From: Clitopilus passeckerianus
Taxonomy: Eukaryota > Basidiomycota > Agaricomycetes > Agaricales > Entolomataceae
Direction of reading: 5' to 3'
DNA: 64,000 nucleotides
NCBI GenBank assembly: GCA_944990035.1
Contig: CALYLX010000128.1
Location: 620,001 to 684,000, forward strand
Part shown: one piece after another, positions 35,935-48,253 of the stretch
How the letters are laid out: each line of letters starts with the position of its first letter
Position numbering within the stretch: position 1 is the stretch's first letter
Notes under the pieces: model-generated
The model's database searches: none
What the model was told of the DNA's origin: nothing
The model's input: the letters and a program-made list of their open reading frames with translations, nothing else
Position numbers and translations under genes: made by a program

Positions 35935-38327
35935 ATGGGCACTTCTTCGACTACCTCGTCGTCTCATTATGAATCTGAAGAGTTCGAGGCTGAGGTTCAG
36001 AGTTATAACCTCACCCTCAGGGGTCGAACCTTGACCATTGCCCTGGCCATCGTCACTGGCACTGGGTTCACACTTTTCGGGTGAGTAAATTGTTTCAAGG
36101 GATGCAAAGAAACCTTAAGGCTTGTTGTGTCGTGGATAGGTATGACCAGGGTGTCATGTCAGCTCTTCTTACTGCGAAGCAGTTCGAAAAGACATTTCCT
36201 CAGACTGTCGTGAACCCAGAACACCCCAACCACGCGACATTGCAGAGTTTTTTGGTTGCAATTTACGTGAGTATGCCTATCATGATGATATGTTTGATCT
36301 TCTGACTTCTCTGACAGGAAATTGGATGTCTCATCGGTGCTATGTCCAATTTATGGGTTGGTGATAGATTGGGTAGAAGACGCACGATCGTCATTGGTGC
36401 AATTATCATGATCATTGGTGCTATCCTTCAGACGACATCGTTTGGCTACGCTCAGATGATCGTTGCTCGAGTGGTCACGGGTCTAGGAAATGGCCTTAAT
36501 GTGAGAAGGACCTTCTGTACTGGAGTCAATACTAATCCTTTTGCAGACTTCAACGGTACCAGCATACCACGCCGAATGCTCGCCTGCTGCTCACCGCGGT
36601 AGTTTGATCATGATTGAAGGAAGCTTGATCACATTCGGTATAATGATCTCGTGAGTCTCTTTACTGTCCTTTTCAGCACCTCTGGGCCTCGGCTGATTAT
36701 AACATCTCTAGCTACGTAAGTCTTCCATGTGCTGCTCGTTGGAAGGTCTTCTAATATCTCGCCTCGTGCGTCTCAGTGGATCGACTTCGCTCTGTAAGTT
36801 TTTTGTTCTATTTACTCGTCACCGATGAATTGACAGGCTCCATACTCCAGTTTCTGGGCTGATTCATCATCTGCTCAATGGAGAGTGCCGATTGCCCTAC
36901 AAATCATCTTCGCCCTTGTTATGATCTTTGGGATCCGATTCGTGAGTTTGTGTTACTCCGTCCAGCCTCCGGTTATTCATCTCTTCCCTACGTTGTAAAA
37001 ATAGCTCCCTGAATCTCCACGTTGGTAAGAATGGTTCCATCCGGAGTCCTCATATTCATTTCGCTAACGGAACCCCGCATTGTGTATAGGTTAATCAAAG
37101 AAGGGCGAAATGCGGAAGCAATGGCCGTGATCTCAGCATTAGATGATAAACCAACCTCGGATGCTGCAGTCAAGCAAACCTTCCACGCGATTCGAGAAGC
37201 CGTTGAACTTGAAGGAGGAAAGCGACTTCCTACTACCAAGGACGACGAGAAGCTACCCCGCAAATCGGAGAAGGTTTCTCTTCGCGAGCTTTTCACTGGT
37301 GGGCGTTCCCAGAACTTCAGACGTGTCGTCCTGGGTGTGATCATCCAATGCTTCCAGCAGGTAAGAGGTATTCGATTTATGGCTTCATGTTCAATATTGA
37401 ATTCATCTTGTCCTAGATCACTGGTATCAACCTTATCACCTACTATGCTGTAAGTTAATTGATAGTTTCTCCAGTGGACCTTCGGTTGATCCGTATCTGG
37501 TTGTAGACGCTTCTCTTTGAACGTCTTGGCCTTTCTGACATCCAATCTCGTATCATTGCCGCATGCAATGGAACCGAATACTTCCTGGCTTCCATCATTG
37601 CTATCTTTTTGGTCGACAGACTTGGCCGACGCAAACTCATGCTCTTCGGCGCCACTGGCCAAAGTATCACCATGATCATGCTGGCAGTTCTTGGTGCTGT
37701 CAATAGCAACGCTGCAAAGATCGTCAGCGCCGTGCTGCTCTTCGTCTTCAACTCATTCTTCGCCGTTGGATGGCTCGGAATGACTTGGCTATATGTAAAC
37801 ACTCCACTCAATCCTTTAATAACAACCCTGACGGTTAGAATAGCCTGCTGAAATTGTCGGTCTTCGCATGCGCGGTCCCGCCAATGCACTCTCGACGGCA
37901 AGCAACTGGACATTCAACTTCTTGGTCGTAATGATTACTGGGCCTGCCTTTGAAAACATTGGTTACCAAACTTATATCAGTAAGCAGACACCCTTGGGAA
38001 GCTACAACCAGGAGGCTAACATCGCTCCTAGTCTTCGCTGTGCTTAACGCTTTCATTGTCCCTATTGTATACCTCTTCTTCCCCGGTATGTGGCGGCGCA
38101 CCCTCTCTGACTCTTCAATTGATTCCGTTCATTCAGAAACGGCAGGCCGTTCCCTAGAAGACATGGACGTAATCTTTGCCCTCGCACACATTGAGGGCGT
38201 GTCGCCTGTCAAGGTTTCCCTTCGCAAAGACATCCCTCCCGCTGGCTCACCAGAAGCCGATGCTATCCTCGACGACACAAGCAACTCAATACGTGAAGAC
38301 GATATGGGACGCAAATCAAAAGAATAG
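35935..38327 (+). CDS. MFS sugar (hexose) transporter, copy 2
   Basis: Tandem paralogue of the gene at 32656, about 535 residues with the same motifs: GFTLFGYDQGVMSALLT, GDRLGRRRTIVIGAIIMIIG, VTGLGNGLNTSTVPAYHAEC, PESPRWLIKEGRNAEAM, CFQQITGINLITYYATLLFE, FLVDRLGRRKLMLFGATGQS and FPETAGRSLEDMD. Gene structure differs. Copy 2 has extra introns inside the ISY codons, before FWA, inside PRW/L (37025-37089) and at CFQQ/ITG (37361-37416), but lacks copy 1's intron after ALLTA-K/H-Q. The ISY-WIDFAL segment is built from a 4-base exon (CTAC, 36712-36715) and a 17-base exon (36777-36793). The N- and C-terminal tails are the most diverged parts. The substrate is unknown. Confidence 0.93.
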
Positions 38328-38471
38328 ATACAAGTTATGGCTGCTGCAGGACAGCAGGCCCAAAATGTATTTTACGCTGTTATCTGTTTCTTATGAGATC
38401 CAACAGTATGATATCGCATCTGTTAATTTATTTCTAGGATGAAGTAACTATCAATGACCATACCATGGCTT

Positions 38472-39281
38472 CTACGTCAACTCAGTTTGTTTGAATGCCC
38501 CGACTGCTTTTCTGAGCATAGTATTTGAGTGATCGACTGCTTCTTCAGGCTTGGTGAAGAGTCTCATGCGATTGAATGGGTAGCAAATTGCAACTAGTTT
38601 GGACTCGACGAGAGCAGCTGGGATCTTCAATGGTATAGACGTCAGAGGGACATCCACGTAGATCATAGAGGCACTCACCGGACCAAACAGATTTGAGTCA
38701 TCACTAAAGAAAGGTTCGTCCCCTAATATGAGGAGTGTCAACATACATGGCTACTTGGTGTGGGTCAGAACATACCTTCAACCCAGATATGGCCTTCTGG
38801 AACTGTGACTACAGAATCGGGGTAAGGCGGCAGCGTCTGTATCATATCACCAGGTAAACCGACGACTCTCTTGACCAGCAGCTGTTTCCTGTTATACGGC
38901 GACCTACATCAGGGTCCGTAAGCTCCCGTATAACAGACTTTCGAAGAATGCTCCACTGACTTGAACGCGACTATGTCATTTCGCTCAAAATGGTGTTCGA
39001 GCTTGACAGAGCCTTTGTCAAATATGCCGATATCTCTGATCGTTGAGGAGTTTGGGTTCAATGTCGGCTAGAGGGGTCGAAGGAGTTGGTCCGAAACGCC
39101 TGCAAAGTCGGTGAAGGTAGTTTCTTACCTGCATACTACGGCCGGAGATCGTCATGGGAGTATAGAAGCAGTGAGCTAGGAAGATAACGGTGGGTGACCA
39201 GTATAGCCATGGTTTAACGCGCTGGTAGACTTTAGAATAGATGAATGTTCTACGGAATGAAAGCCATGGCGTTCTGAACAT
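38472..39281 (-). CDS. IMP2: Mitochondrial inner membrane protease subunit 2
   Basis: Type I signal-peptidase-like protease of the mitochondrial inner membrane that matures proteins exported to the intermembrane space, working with IMP1. About 210 residues. A basic N-terminus and one hydrophobic helix (LYWSPTVIFLAHCFYT) precede the catalytic Ser block TISGRSMQPTLNPN. A later exon carries the catalytic Lys in QLLVKRVVGLPGDMIQTLP. Then VPEGHIWVEGDEPFFSDDSN and LFGPV, the conserved substrate-site box. The long C-terminal tail after FGPV is typical of fungal IMP2. It is tail-to-tail with the transporter. Confidence 0.92.
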
Positions 39282-39571
39282 TAGAACAGGTTGCGAAAGC
39301 TGGCGAACGCGTTGAGCACAGCCACATTTAGGATCGCCTTATTGAAGTCTGAGGCCACTCCAGCATTGGTTCAAGTTCAAAACGATGGAATTTCGGTCAT
39401 AAAATTACATTTTTGTATTTCTAATAATTACTTTTTGAGATACATGGTGTTGTACAATATGCGAAGGGTAGCGATACATCAAAAGGGAAATCCATATAGT
39501 AGTCCACGAAAGCATGAATAACTTAAATCAGAGAGGTCGACAACAATGGGATGCGTGAAAGTGGGCGACGT

Positions 39572-40949
39572 TTAGAAGTCCTCGTCCAACGAGAAGGCAC
39601 TTGATGTTGTTGCCTGCTCGGTGGTACCAGAGTGGTTGATGCTGGCCTTGGAGTAGTCCGACACTCGCTTCTCAAAGAAGTTCGTCTTGCCCTGCAGGGA
39701 AATCATGTCCATGAAGTCGAAGGGGTTGGTGACGTTGTAGACTTTGTCATTGCCGAGGGCAACGAGGAGACGGTCGGCAACGAACTCGATGTACTGGCAC
39801 ATGAGTGTTGCGTTCATGCCAATAAGTTTGACAGGGAGTGCATCTGCAAGGATTCAAGTCAGCGTGTCGTTCGAGGAATGGATAATAAAACAACATACCA
39901 GTCAAGAATTCCTGCTCGATGGTGACAGCTTCACAGATGATGGCCTTAATGGTGTCGGGATGGGGGCGGCGCTTGAGATGGCTGAAGAGGAGACAGGCAA
40001 AGTCGGTATGCATACCCTCGTCACGGCTGATGAGTTCATTGGAGAATGTGAGACCGGGCATGAGGCCACGCTTCTTGAGCCAGAATATAGAAGCGAAGGA
40101 GCCGGAGAAGAAGATACCCTCAACGGCGGCGAAAGCAATGAGGCGCTCAGCGAATGTGGAACTTTGGTCCGAGATCCATCGAATTGCCCAGTCGGCCTTG
40201 CGCTTGATGCAGGGAATGGTTTCGACGGCGTCGAAGAGGTATTCGCGTTCAGCGGGATCTTTGATGTAGGTGTCGATGAGGAGGGAGTATGTCTCAGAGT
40301 GGATGTTCTCCATCATGATTTGGAACCCGTAGAAGCAGCGGGCTTCCGCAACTTGGACTTCGTTTGAGAATCGCTCGACAAGGTTTTCGTTGACAATTCC
40401 GTCGGAGGCGGCGAAGAAGGCGAGGACATGAGAGACGAAATGACGCTCGTTGTCGTTGAGGCGGTTGTTCCAGTCATGGAGATCCTTGGACAAGTCCATC
40501 TCTTCGGCAGTCCAGAAGGAAGCCTCAGCCTTCTTGTACATTTGCCAGATCTGTTGACACGTCATTTAGTAGATGCAAGACCAAACGCGTTGAGGGTGTG
40601 TATACCTCATGATACTGGATGGGGAAGAGAACAAATCGACGCTTGGATTCCTTGAGGAGAGGTTCTTCACCTGAAGAAGCATAAGTCATGAAGCAAGGGA
40701 ATCATGGTTTTGGAAGAACATACTCTCAGGGAGGTCAACTTCGCCAACAAACTTTTGTCTGAGAAGAGCAAGCTCGGTCTGAGCAAAGTCCTCCTCAGTA
40801 ACAGAGGCGGGTGATTGAGAGAGGTGTTTATCGTCGACAACCTCCTTGGACTTGGGCGTGTCCAGGACGACCTTCTCGAGAAGGGCAGCAGCCTTCTTGC
40901 TGGGAGAAGGTTCAGGGACGACAACGTTGACTGCAGCGGTAGTAACCAT
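39572..40949 (-). CDS. RNR2: Ribonucleotide reductase small subunit
   Basis: R2 subunit of class I ribonucleotide reductase, which supplies dNTPs. About 410 residues. The start [20 protein letters not shown] opens a variable N-terminal tail. The core shows [37 protein letters not shown] (Asp iron ligand), [40 protein letters not shown] (Tyr radical region with Glu/His ligands), [41 protein letters not shown] and [18 protein letters not shown]. The C-terminal peptide FSLDEDF is the tail that docks on the large subunit. All ligand motifs are present. Three ACGCGT boxes lie just upstream. Confidence 0.96.
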
Positions 40950-41324
40950 TAGTGAGGATCTGAGATTATTGAGATAAGATGAGGTAGCCGTGAGGGTCAA
41001 AGAATGAAGTAGGCGAGTGGCAATCCTTATATACAAATTTCAACGAAGACGCGTATGTTCGTATTTGCACTAATCAACGAGTCAACGAGAACGCGTTGTT
41101 TGGCTCTATAGACGTGATTGATGAACGCGAGACGCGTGAATGGTGTGCCACGCCCGTTATTACGGGGAGACAACGTTTGAATGGTGATTACAGATGGCTG
41201 ATGCTGGTCTCCAGGAGGAATAATCCAAATTTTGTCATGACCGAAATTAAGGGATCATCCGGAAGTAGATGGGGCTGTCAGGCATACTGCGAACATACAA
41301 CATGACAGACTTGAACGAGAATGG
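40950..41324. other. Promoter region of RNR2 and 3' side of VMA21
   Basis: 375 bases between the RNR2 start and the VMA21 stop, both on the minus strand. It holds the ACGCGT boxes listed separately. No gene seen. Confidence 0.45.
41049..41137 (-). promoter_or_regulatory. Three evenly spaced ACGCGT (MCB-type) boxes upstream of RNR2
   Basis: Palindromic ACGCGT occurs at 41049-41054, 41091-41096 and 41132-41137, spaced 42 and 41 bases, 100 to 188 bases before the RNR2 ATG. In yeasts this hexamer is the Mlu I cell-cycle box bound by MBF, which drives G1/S genes including RNR genes. Regulation by an MBF-like factor is inferred. Confidence 0.65.
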
Positions 41325-41711
41325 TTACTGCTTTTTCTTCTCCTTCAAAGACGTCTTCACATCCTGCTCCTGTTTGTCCTCCAAGACCGAGACAATAATA
41401 TACGCCACAAGGACCACGTTGGCAGAGACCACTGCTGTTATAGCTGAAAGTGTAGAATTCCCTAGAAATGGCAAATTATTAAGGAAAAGGTTAAGAACCA
41501 GACAAATTATTGCACCCACCAGGCCATAGATATTTGAGAGTCAAAAAATAGCTACTGAGAGGAACTCCCCCAAGTGCTAGACTGAAAATTATGAGCTTTG
41601 CAAGGACGCCTCTGTCAACAGGTCAATTCCTGTTCTGGCATGGTACTCTAGCTGTCCTTACGAGGCTGCTTGTTGCTCAATAGCCTTTCCGATAGCGGCT
41701 TGCTCGCTCAT
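41325..41711 (-). CDS. VMA21: V-ATPase assembly factor VMA21
   Basis: Small ER membrane protein that chaperones assembly of the V-ATPase Vo sector. Three exons give about 92 residues. The start is MSEQAAIGKAIEQQAAS, then GVLAKLIIFSLALGGVPLSS (helix 1), YFLTLKYLWPGNSTLSAITA, and a second helix with VVSANVVLVAYIIVSVLE. It ends in a Lys-rich tail, LKEKKKQ; a dilysine-type C-terminus is the usual ER retrieval signal of Vma21. Two helices, length and tail match the family. It is too fragmented to show as one long frame. Confidence 0.9.
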
Positions 41712-41847
41712 ACTGGTCTCTCGTCGTTGATCGTCGTGGCTGCAGTGAACCAGTGAAGGGACGTCATTGTCACGCGTCACGTCACACCCTAGGGTTAGGA
41801 ATTGACCTTGACGATCTTCGAAGTCCAGCGCACTCGGGAAGTCAGCA

Positions 41848-44140
41848 ATGGAAGACGAGTCTCTGGCACGACAGGCTCATCGCAACTTGTCCAAGGAAAA
41901 GAAAACTGATTCAAGTACGCGTGAAGCATCGGCGGAACCAAGCACAGCGAAAACAACAACCCGGAGTTGGTTATCCCTGTCAAGTTGGGATACGGAGGGT
42001 TCGGAATGGGATGTTCTCATATTCTCGACCTGTTTTAAGCTGCTTTTATACCCATCATAGTGTGTATCTTATGTTCTACTACATAGATTGCAATGATGAA
42101 TACTTTCCACCAGTAGATCGACAGACTTTGAGGTTCACCGCAACTGGTTGGCTATCACATATTCCCTTCCCATATCCAAGTGGTATTACGATGTAAGCTC
42201 TCCTGCACAGCTTGAAGATGACCTCATACTAAGTGAGGATTGGCTGGAAGACAACCTCAGAATGGAGTGCGTATAGCACGTATATGTTCAAGGCGTCTAC
42301 TCATGACTCCTTCAGCACTTGATTACCCTCCCTTCTTCGCATACTTTGAAAAGCTGCTATCTATACCTGCTGCTCTGATCGACCCCAAGATTGTAAATCT
42401 TCAGAATCTGAATTACTCAGCGTGGTCAGTCATTGCCTACCAGCGTACGACGGTCATTGTCACGGAACTCCTGCTTGGCTGGGTTCTACTCCGGTACGTT
42501 TTATTCTGCTGCTTACTTTCGAAAAAGAGTTTCTGAGAAATTTTCCGTAGATTTATTCGAGGCTCTGTGGATCCGCAATACCAGCGTATAATTTCAGCCT
42601 CGTTATTCTTACATCCCGGCTTCCTCATCGTCGATCACATTCATTTCCAATACAATGGTTTCATGTTCGGCATTATGCTCTGGTCTATACTCATGATGCG
42701 TAATGTAAGTTATTCTGGGCTCTTGTCATCCTAGCCACTAACTCCCAATCTGGCCTAGGGCAACAAAGTTGCTGGTGGCATTCTCTTTGCTGTTCTGCTT
42801 AATTTCAAACATATCTACATGTACCTGGCGGTAAGTTATTTCTCAGTCTTTTTCATGCAACAGACAAATGACTGTGTGGTGCAGCCAGCATACTTTGTTT
42901 ACCTTCTTCGCTCCTTCTGTTTCTCGCCTACATACCAACTACAAGTCAAAACTTCCTGACTCTCGCGAACGCCGTCATTGCAGTATTTGTAGTGTCATTG
43001 GGGCCGTTCATTGTGATGGGTCAGATTCCACAGCTGCTTTCACGTCTGTTTCCCTTTACTAGAGGATTAAATCACGCCTACTGGGCACCAACATTCTGGT
43101 CATTAGTAACCTTTGCCGACCGTATTCTCTTGAAATGTACGTCCTCCGGAATAGCCCACCCACTGCGTCAAGCTGCTAACAACGATTTAGATGCCCAAGT
43201 CACCGGTGCAGACATCAATATTGACGCCTCAGGCGTTGCCTCTAGCTCTCGCGGACTCGTAGGAGATACCTCATTCGCCGTTATACCAAATATCAAACCA
43301 ATCCACACGTTCGCTATCACAATTGCCCTTCAATTGGTGGCTCCCCTTTTTGACTATCATTTGCGCACTCTGCTAATTGTTGCCTGTGTAGATCTGGCTC
43401 GTCAAGCTGTGGTTCACCCCGACCTACAAGTCTTTTCTCACATCACTCACGCTCTGCGCATACACCTCATTCCTATTTGGCTGGCATGTTCACGAAAAGC
43501 CATCCTGCTCGTTCTCGTTCCTCTCAGGCAAGTTACATATCCTCAAGACGGCGGTCAAACCAATTCTAACCACGCGCTCCTTTATAGTCTCCTTGCAGCA
43601 GAAAGGCATGCATACTTTAGAACCTTCACTATTGCGAGCATGGCTGGAGTTTTCTCACTATTCCCATTGATTTTCACGCCGGCAGGCAAGTCCGTATCAT
43701 AGAGCTACTGACCATTCACTGAATTCTTCAGCAGAGTCGGTCGTGAAAGTTGTCTACTCAGCTCTCTGGATGGGGTGCGTTTACTCTGCTCTATCTCGAC
43801 GAGTATACGAGTATGTCCTCCACCCTTCTTCTCTCTTTCTACTCTTACTACATCTCTCAGGTTCCCGAAATCACTCGTCTATGTGATCATTGACTGGTCC
43901 GAGAAACTCTACCTAGTAGGCTTTGCACCTTTGCTTGCCTTCACTTCAGGCTTTCCCATGCTCCTCGAATGGCGGCAGTCTCAAACTGGTGTTGATCACA
44001 CTTCAAAAATGGAGTTCCTGCCGCTCATGGTCACTAGTGTTTACTGTGCAATTGGCACGGTATGGTGCTTCTTGAGACTGGGATTCATCTACATGTTCGA
44101 GGAATCGACATATCAGGGGCAACTGAGTGCCGTTGGGTAA
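41848..44140 (+). CDS. ALG8: ER glucosyltransferase ALG8
   Basis: Multi-pass ER enzyme adding the second glucose to the dolichol-linked N-glycan precursor from Dol-P-Glc. The start [11 protein letters not shown] leads to a Ser/Thr-rich cytosolic tail and helix 1 ([14 protein letters not shown]). Splicing gives [18 protein letters not shown] and SKWYYD, the luminal catalytic-Asp loop, then [16 protein letters not shown], which favours ALG8 over ALG6 (FFAYFE). Later blocks: [83 protein letters not shown] and [20 protein letters not shown]. Ends QGQLSAVG. About 10 exons. Convergent with DRG1, 64 bases apart. Confidence 0.92.
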
Positions 44141-44204
44141 TAGCCATATACGATGTTTTTGTATACTCAGGGTACATGGGTATCAAGCTGGATACCAACA
44201 TTAT

Positions 44205-45941
44205 TTATTTCTTCGAAATATGTACGACTAGACCCAGATTGAGTGATTTGAAAAGACCGGAGAATACAGCACATACCGTCTTCATCCTCCAAAACGTGGT
44301 CCAACCCCACTCGTTGGCCTCTTGCATGTTTGGCGCTCGCTCCCCACACCACAGCACTGAGAATGAATGTCAGTCAGCCTCCGTCCGGGAACGCAGCAGA
44401 GGGAAAAACGAACTATTTCATCTGCTTTGCGATTTCCTTGTGGATAGCATTACAAAAGTCCTCAATGCTACACTTGCCACGTTTCAGCACAACTGGGGCG
44501 GAATAATCTGGAGCCAATCCTCGTGGCTTGGTGTATACACGGACAAGGTCAAGCTCCTGCCACATCTTATCGATGAGCTCATCGACATTCATCCATTCCC
44601 TTGAGGATATCGGGACAGACATGGGGATCTTGTATAGAAGGTCGAGCTCTTCTATTGAGATTGCGTCAATCTAGTTGTTTTGAGTCAGCTCATGGGTATT
44701 AGGAGGGATTTCGGCGGATCTACCTTGTTTAGGACCTAAAGCAGTCGTGTCAGCGAGTGAATGCATATGTAGATGAGGGTTGCTCACGTATACTGCCGGA
44801 ATGTAGACTCGATTGCCTTCAATAACGTCCACGATATCATCGGCCGTGGCATTTGGCTCTCGAATCGCAACATCGGCATTGCTTAACTTGTACTCGCTCA
44901 GGATGGCCTTGATTTCGTCGTGGTCGATGTTCGTCAGTGGCACAGTGTTCGTGATCGCTATCCCTCCCTTTTCCTTTTTCCGTACAATGATTGCTGGCGG
45001 TCGTTTGTTTAGACGAATCCCAAAGCCTTCGAGCTCTCCTTCGATAATCTTCTTGTCATTGAGAGGTTTCGTGACGTCAAGCACAATGAAAATGAGATTG
45101 CAAGTCCGTGCCACTGAGGATACGCTTAGGCTGGAGTGGAGATGATAAAACGGGAATCGGCGTACCAGCAATGACTAGTGTGGTTATGTGAGCAATACAA
45201 TATGTGCGTTTGAATGGGGATGTAACATACCTTGTCGGCCTCTACCTCTACCGTCGTTGGCTCCTTCGATGATACCAGCTGTAGAGCACGTGTTAGACTT
45301 TGCCTTTTGAGTTCATTGGAATCTGACTGACGTAGATCAAGAATTTGGATGGGTGCACCATGTACCTTCAAGGTACCGGGCACTGTCGTGAGGGTCGTGA
45401 AGTCGATCTCAGAAACCTCTGAGTGTGTTCCGGTGAGTTTTGACATCAGGGTGGACTAGCATGATTCAGAGAGAGGCGGGTACTTGGATCCAGACGAAAA
45501 CAGACCTTTCCAACTGAAGGAAATCCGACGAACCCGACAGAAGCCACACCTGTTCTGTTTGCAGGATGAGCACGAATCAAGTTGCTATTAACTTCTCCAC
45601 CCACCTAGCTACATCGAAGCCTATTCCACCGCCTCCACCACCACCACCTGATGGTCCTTGAATAAGCTCACGCCTTAGCTTTGCGAGCTTAGCCTTGAGC
45701 TGGCCAAGATGGTAGCTCGTGGCCTTATTTTTTTGGGCTGATCAAACTGAGTAAGGCTCCGAAAGTATCAATAATACAGAGTAAATCAAGTACTTTTGTT
45801 CTAACAAGAAATGAAATCAGTAAGTTCGCTAGACAAAGAGCATATCCGCACCATTTCATCTTCGATTTCCTGTTACATTGTCAGCTATGAATTGAATACA
45901 ATAAACTTTAGAAATACCTTGATCTTCTGTAGGGTGGTCAT
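44205..45941 (-). CDS. RBG1: Developmentally regulated GTP-binding protein 1 (RBG1)
   Basis: Obg/DRG-type GTPase that associates with translating ribosomes together with a DFRP partner. About 370 residues. The start [14 protein letters not shown] is the canonical DRG1 N-terminus; an in-frame upstream ATG would add 50 atypical residues and was not used. Motifs: [20 protein letters not shown] (G1), FTTLTTVPG (G2), [19 protein letters not shown] (G3), [31 protein letters not shown] (G4), [18 protein letters not shown] (G5), VRVYTKPRG (TGS domain) and LEDEDVVHISKK at the C-terminus. The G4 motif depends on a 12-base exon (44724-44735) encoding VLNK. The pattern LVRVYTKP and EEFxxSNADV is nearer DRG1 than DRG2. 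Confidence 0.92.
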
Positions 45942-46235
45942 TGTAGCGGAAAGGGGATGTTCGGTGTTTGCCGAAGACTGGCCTTTGGTTGTCAATTGTC
46001 CATCAGAGCGGAGTCCATCACCATCTGTCCCGCCTTTCCGCCGTCGCGCAGAACTTTGGCTCGTAGTCTTGACCACCACCGCCATTGCCAACTAGCTAGC
46101 CTCCTCCAGCTTCACGCTCTTTCAGAAACAACGACCATCTTTTACTTCACTATCGTTTGACCGGCTGGAACTGGTCGCTTCAGCCTCAAGACTGCCCAAC
46201 TCGTATCCCTTCACAACGCAGTTTACTAGATCATA

Positions 46236-48059
46236 ATGTGTGGCAATTCAAAGTGGAAAAGAGAGAAGGTCGCCGACCACAAGGTACGTTCGAGGCCTCT
46301 TTCTCTGTTCTTGAGGCTGACAATGTCCTTACGCGTCTAGTTCGACTTTGTGGACACTCGTGAATTCACCGACAATGGTTTTGGGATGCGAATGAAGTAT
46401 GTGGATAGTTCATCACGCTACTGGACAACACAATAACCCTAGGGCAGATATGTTTGGCTCTATATCATCGTCCTCAAGTCCTTCGCAGTCTACATCCTCG
46501 ATATCTTCTCCGCCGTTACGATGTTGTCAACAAACGGATGGTCGAACGATATCTTCAACCAATGCAAAGACCTTGACGGGTGTATCTTCATTCCTTTCCA
46601 AACTGGTCGATGGTTTTCGTGGGGTGTATCATCTTCTCTTTCTTGCTTGTGAGTCCCTGTTAGCCGCAGGCGTATTGGCCAACCCGCTCACTAGTGTGCT
46701 CTGTAACTTCAGCTGGCCTACGAATCAAGAAAAGCGAAGAAGATCATTGCAAGCCGTGACATATCATACGCTTTCACCAATGTCATGGCCAATCACTACT
46801 ATTCCTTGCGTACGTTTCTCCCATTCTCTAGACCGGCATATAGCTGAATGAACCCTTAGGATCCTACGACCACTTCTGCTTCTTCGACCACATCAGTAAT
46901 TCCACCAAGACCAGCGATGATTTTGCTTTCTTCGTCTTCTTTACGTTCAAGAGTCAGTTATTAATACTCTCTGAAAGATTCCCTTGCTTACCATTCCGCA
47001 GGCTGGAAACAGGTTTTACTCGCTGATGCCCCTCGACAGACCATCAACGCCCTTACATTATATGCAATCTACCTTGCTAAGCGCAATAACCCCGGAGACT
47101 GGTACGACCCTGGAAAATGGTTCAACAACAAAAGCATATCGACCTCGCTCCTTACTGTCACGACTTTCTTGACTGTCTTGGTCTTCGCTGGCTCCCTGCT
47201 CTTATTGATTGCCGCTGGTGTTTGCTATATTCCCCTCCTCTGCCATATCCAAGGAAACCTCAAGGTTCGTCGATTCAGTTTCTCTAGTCAGAGAACATAT
47301 CTTAATTTTCCATCAGGAATACGTCTGCCACAAAGTGGACAAGGTTGGTAACTGCCACTTGGAAACCATTGATCAAACTGACAATTCCTCCTCTAGCGCA
47401 TCGACGTTGTTATCAAGCGCCGCCAGAAGCAACGCCTAGTTGAAGCTGCCAAACTCGCTCGCAAGGAAGCAGAGGGAGACTTCTCCCATCTCAAGAATGG
47501 TAAAGCACTGCCCCAACCGACTCTTCCCAACATCTCCCTAGAAGACGAGGTGGACACCAACTCCGTGACCACCCGCACTGCCGCCCCAAGCACATATACA
47601 CAGGACTACTACAACTCCGAAAAGTACTCAGTCATGGGCGACTACCCACCTCCAATGCCCGCATACGATCCCTATTCTACACACCAAGCCCCGGGTTCAA
47701 ATGCCCATTTCCAACAATCATCCGTGTCGATCGCGCATGATGATCCTTCCTACTACAACCAACATGGATTCTACGAAGAGGAGAACGAATCTAGAGCAAA
47801 CTTGACCGCTTCCGCGGCACCGTTCTCACAATACTCCCCCATTGACAGGACTAGAACGCCTGCAGCCCAATCCCAGCATGGCTACTTTGATGCGAACTAT
47901 GATCCTCATGATGTTTATTCTGGGCGAGCGTCGACGAAGCCTGATGCCACCAGGCAACGACGCTCGCCGTCAAATGACAACCCGTACACGCACTCGAATC
48001 AAGCACCGCAGTACAACGGGTATGGCCAGGGTGGAGGCAACTTCGGCAGAGCCATGTAG
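46236..48059 (+). CDS. Low-affinity potassium transport protein, KCH family
   Basis: Fungal plasma-membrane protein of the Kch1/Prm6 family, linked in yeast to K+ influx and calcium signalling. The start MCGNSKWKREKVADHKFDFV is characteristic. Membrane segments include IYILVLKSFAVYILDIFSAV, then after STNGWSNDIFNQC, GCIIFSFLLLAYESKKAKKI, FFVFFTFKSWKQVLLADAPR, ALTLYAIYLAKRNNPGDWYD and LTVLVFAGSLLLLIAAGVCY. A conserved cytosolic block CHIQGNLKEYVCHKVDKRID follows, then a disordered tail of about 210 residues rich in Tyr, Ser and Pro. The tail is long but normal for basidiomycetes. Stop at 48057-48059. Confidence 0.88.
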
Positions 48060-48253
48060 ATTGCATTTATTCACTTTCGCTGTTCATATTCATTGCATCC
48101 CTTGATTCACATCTACACCCTTCGGTGACCTTACATTACATTATTTTCTTGTTAGCAGGCTGGTATGTACGAATAGATCGGGCATGGACATGATATATTG
48201 CACCGTAATAATCCTGAGAACACCAGAAAAATATAAAATTACAGGCAAGACAT

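Noticed and set aside
39307..39312. A further ACGCGT upstream of IMP2 and others across the window
   Set aside because: Scattered single copies occur at about the frequency expected by chance (roughly one per 4 kb); only the spaced triplet before RNR2 stands out.
39744..40367. 207-codon plus-strand frame
   Set aside because: Antisense of the RNR2 main exon, which is certain from its conserved motifs.
45942..46091. N-terminal extension of RBG1 by 50 residues
   Set aside because: In frame, but the added sequence is atypical and the family starts at MTTLQKIK; more likely 5' UTR.
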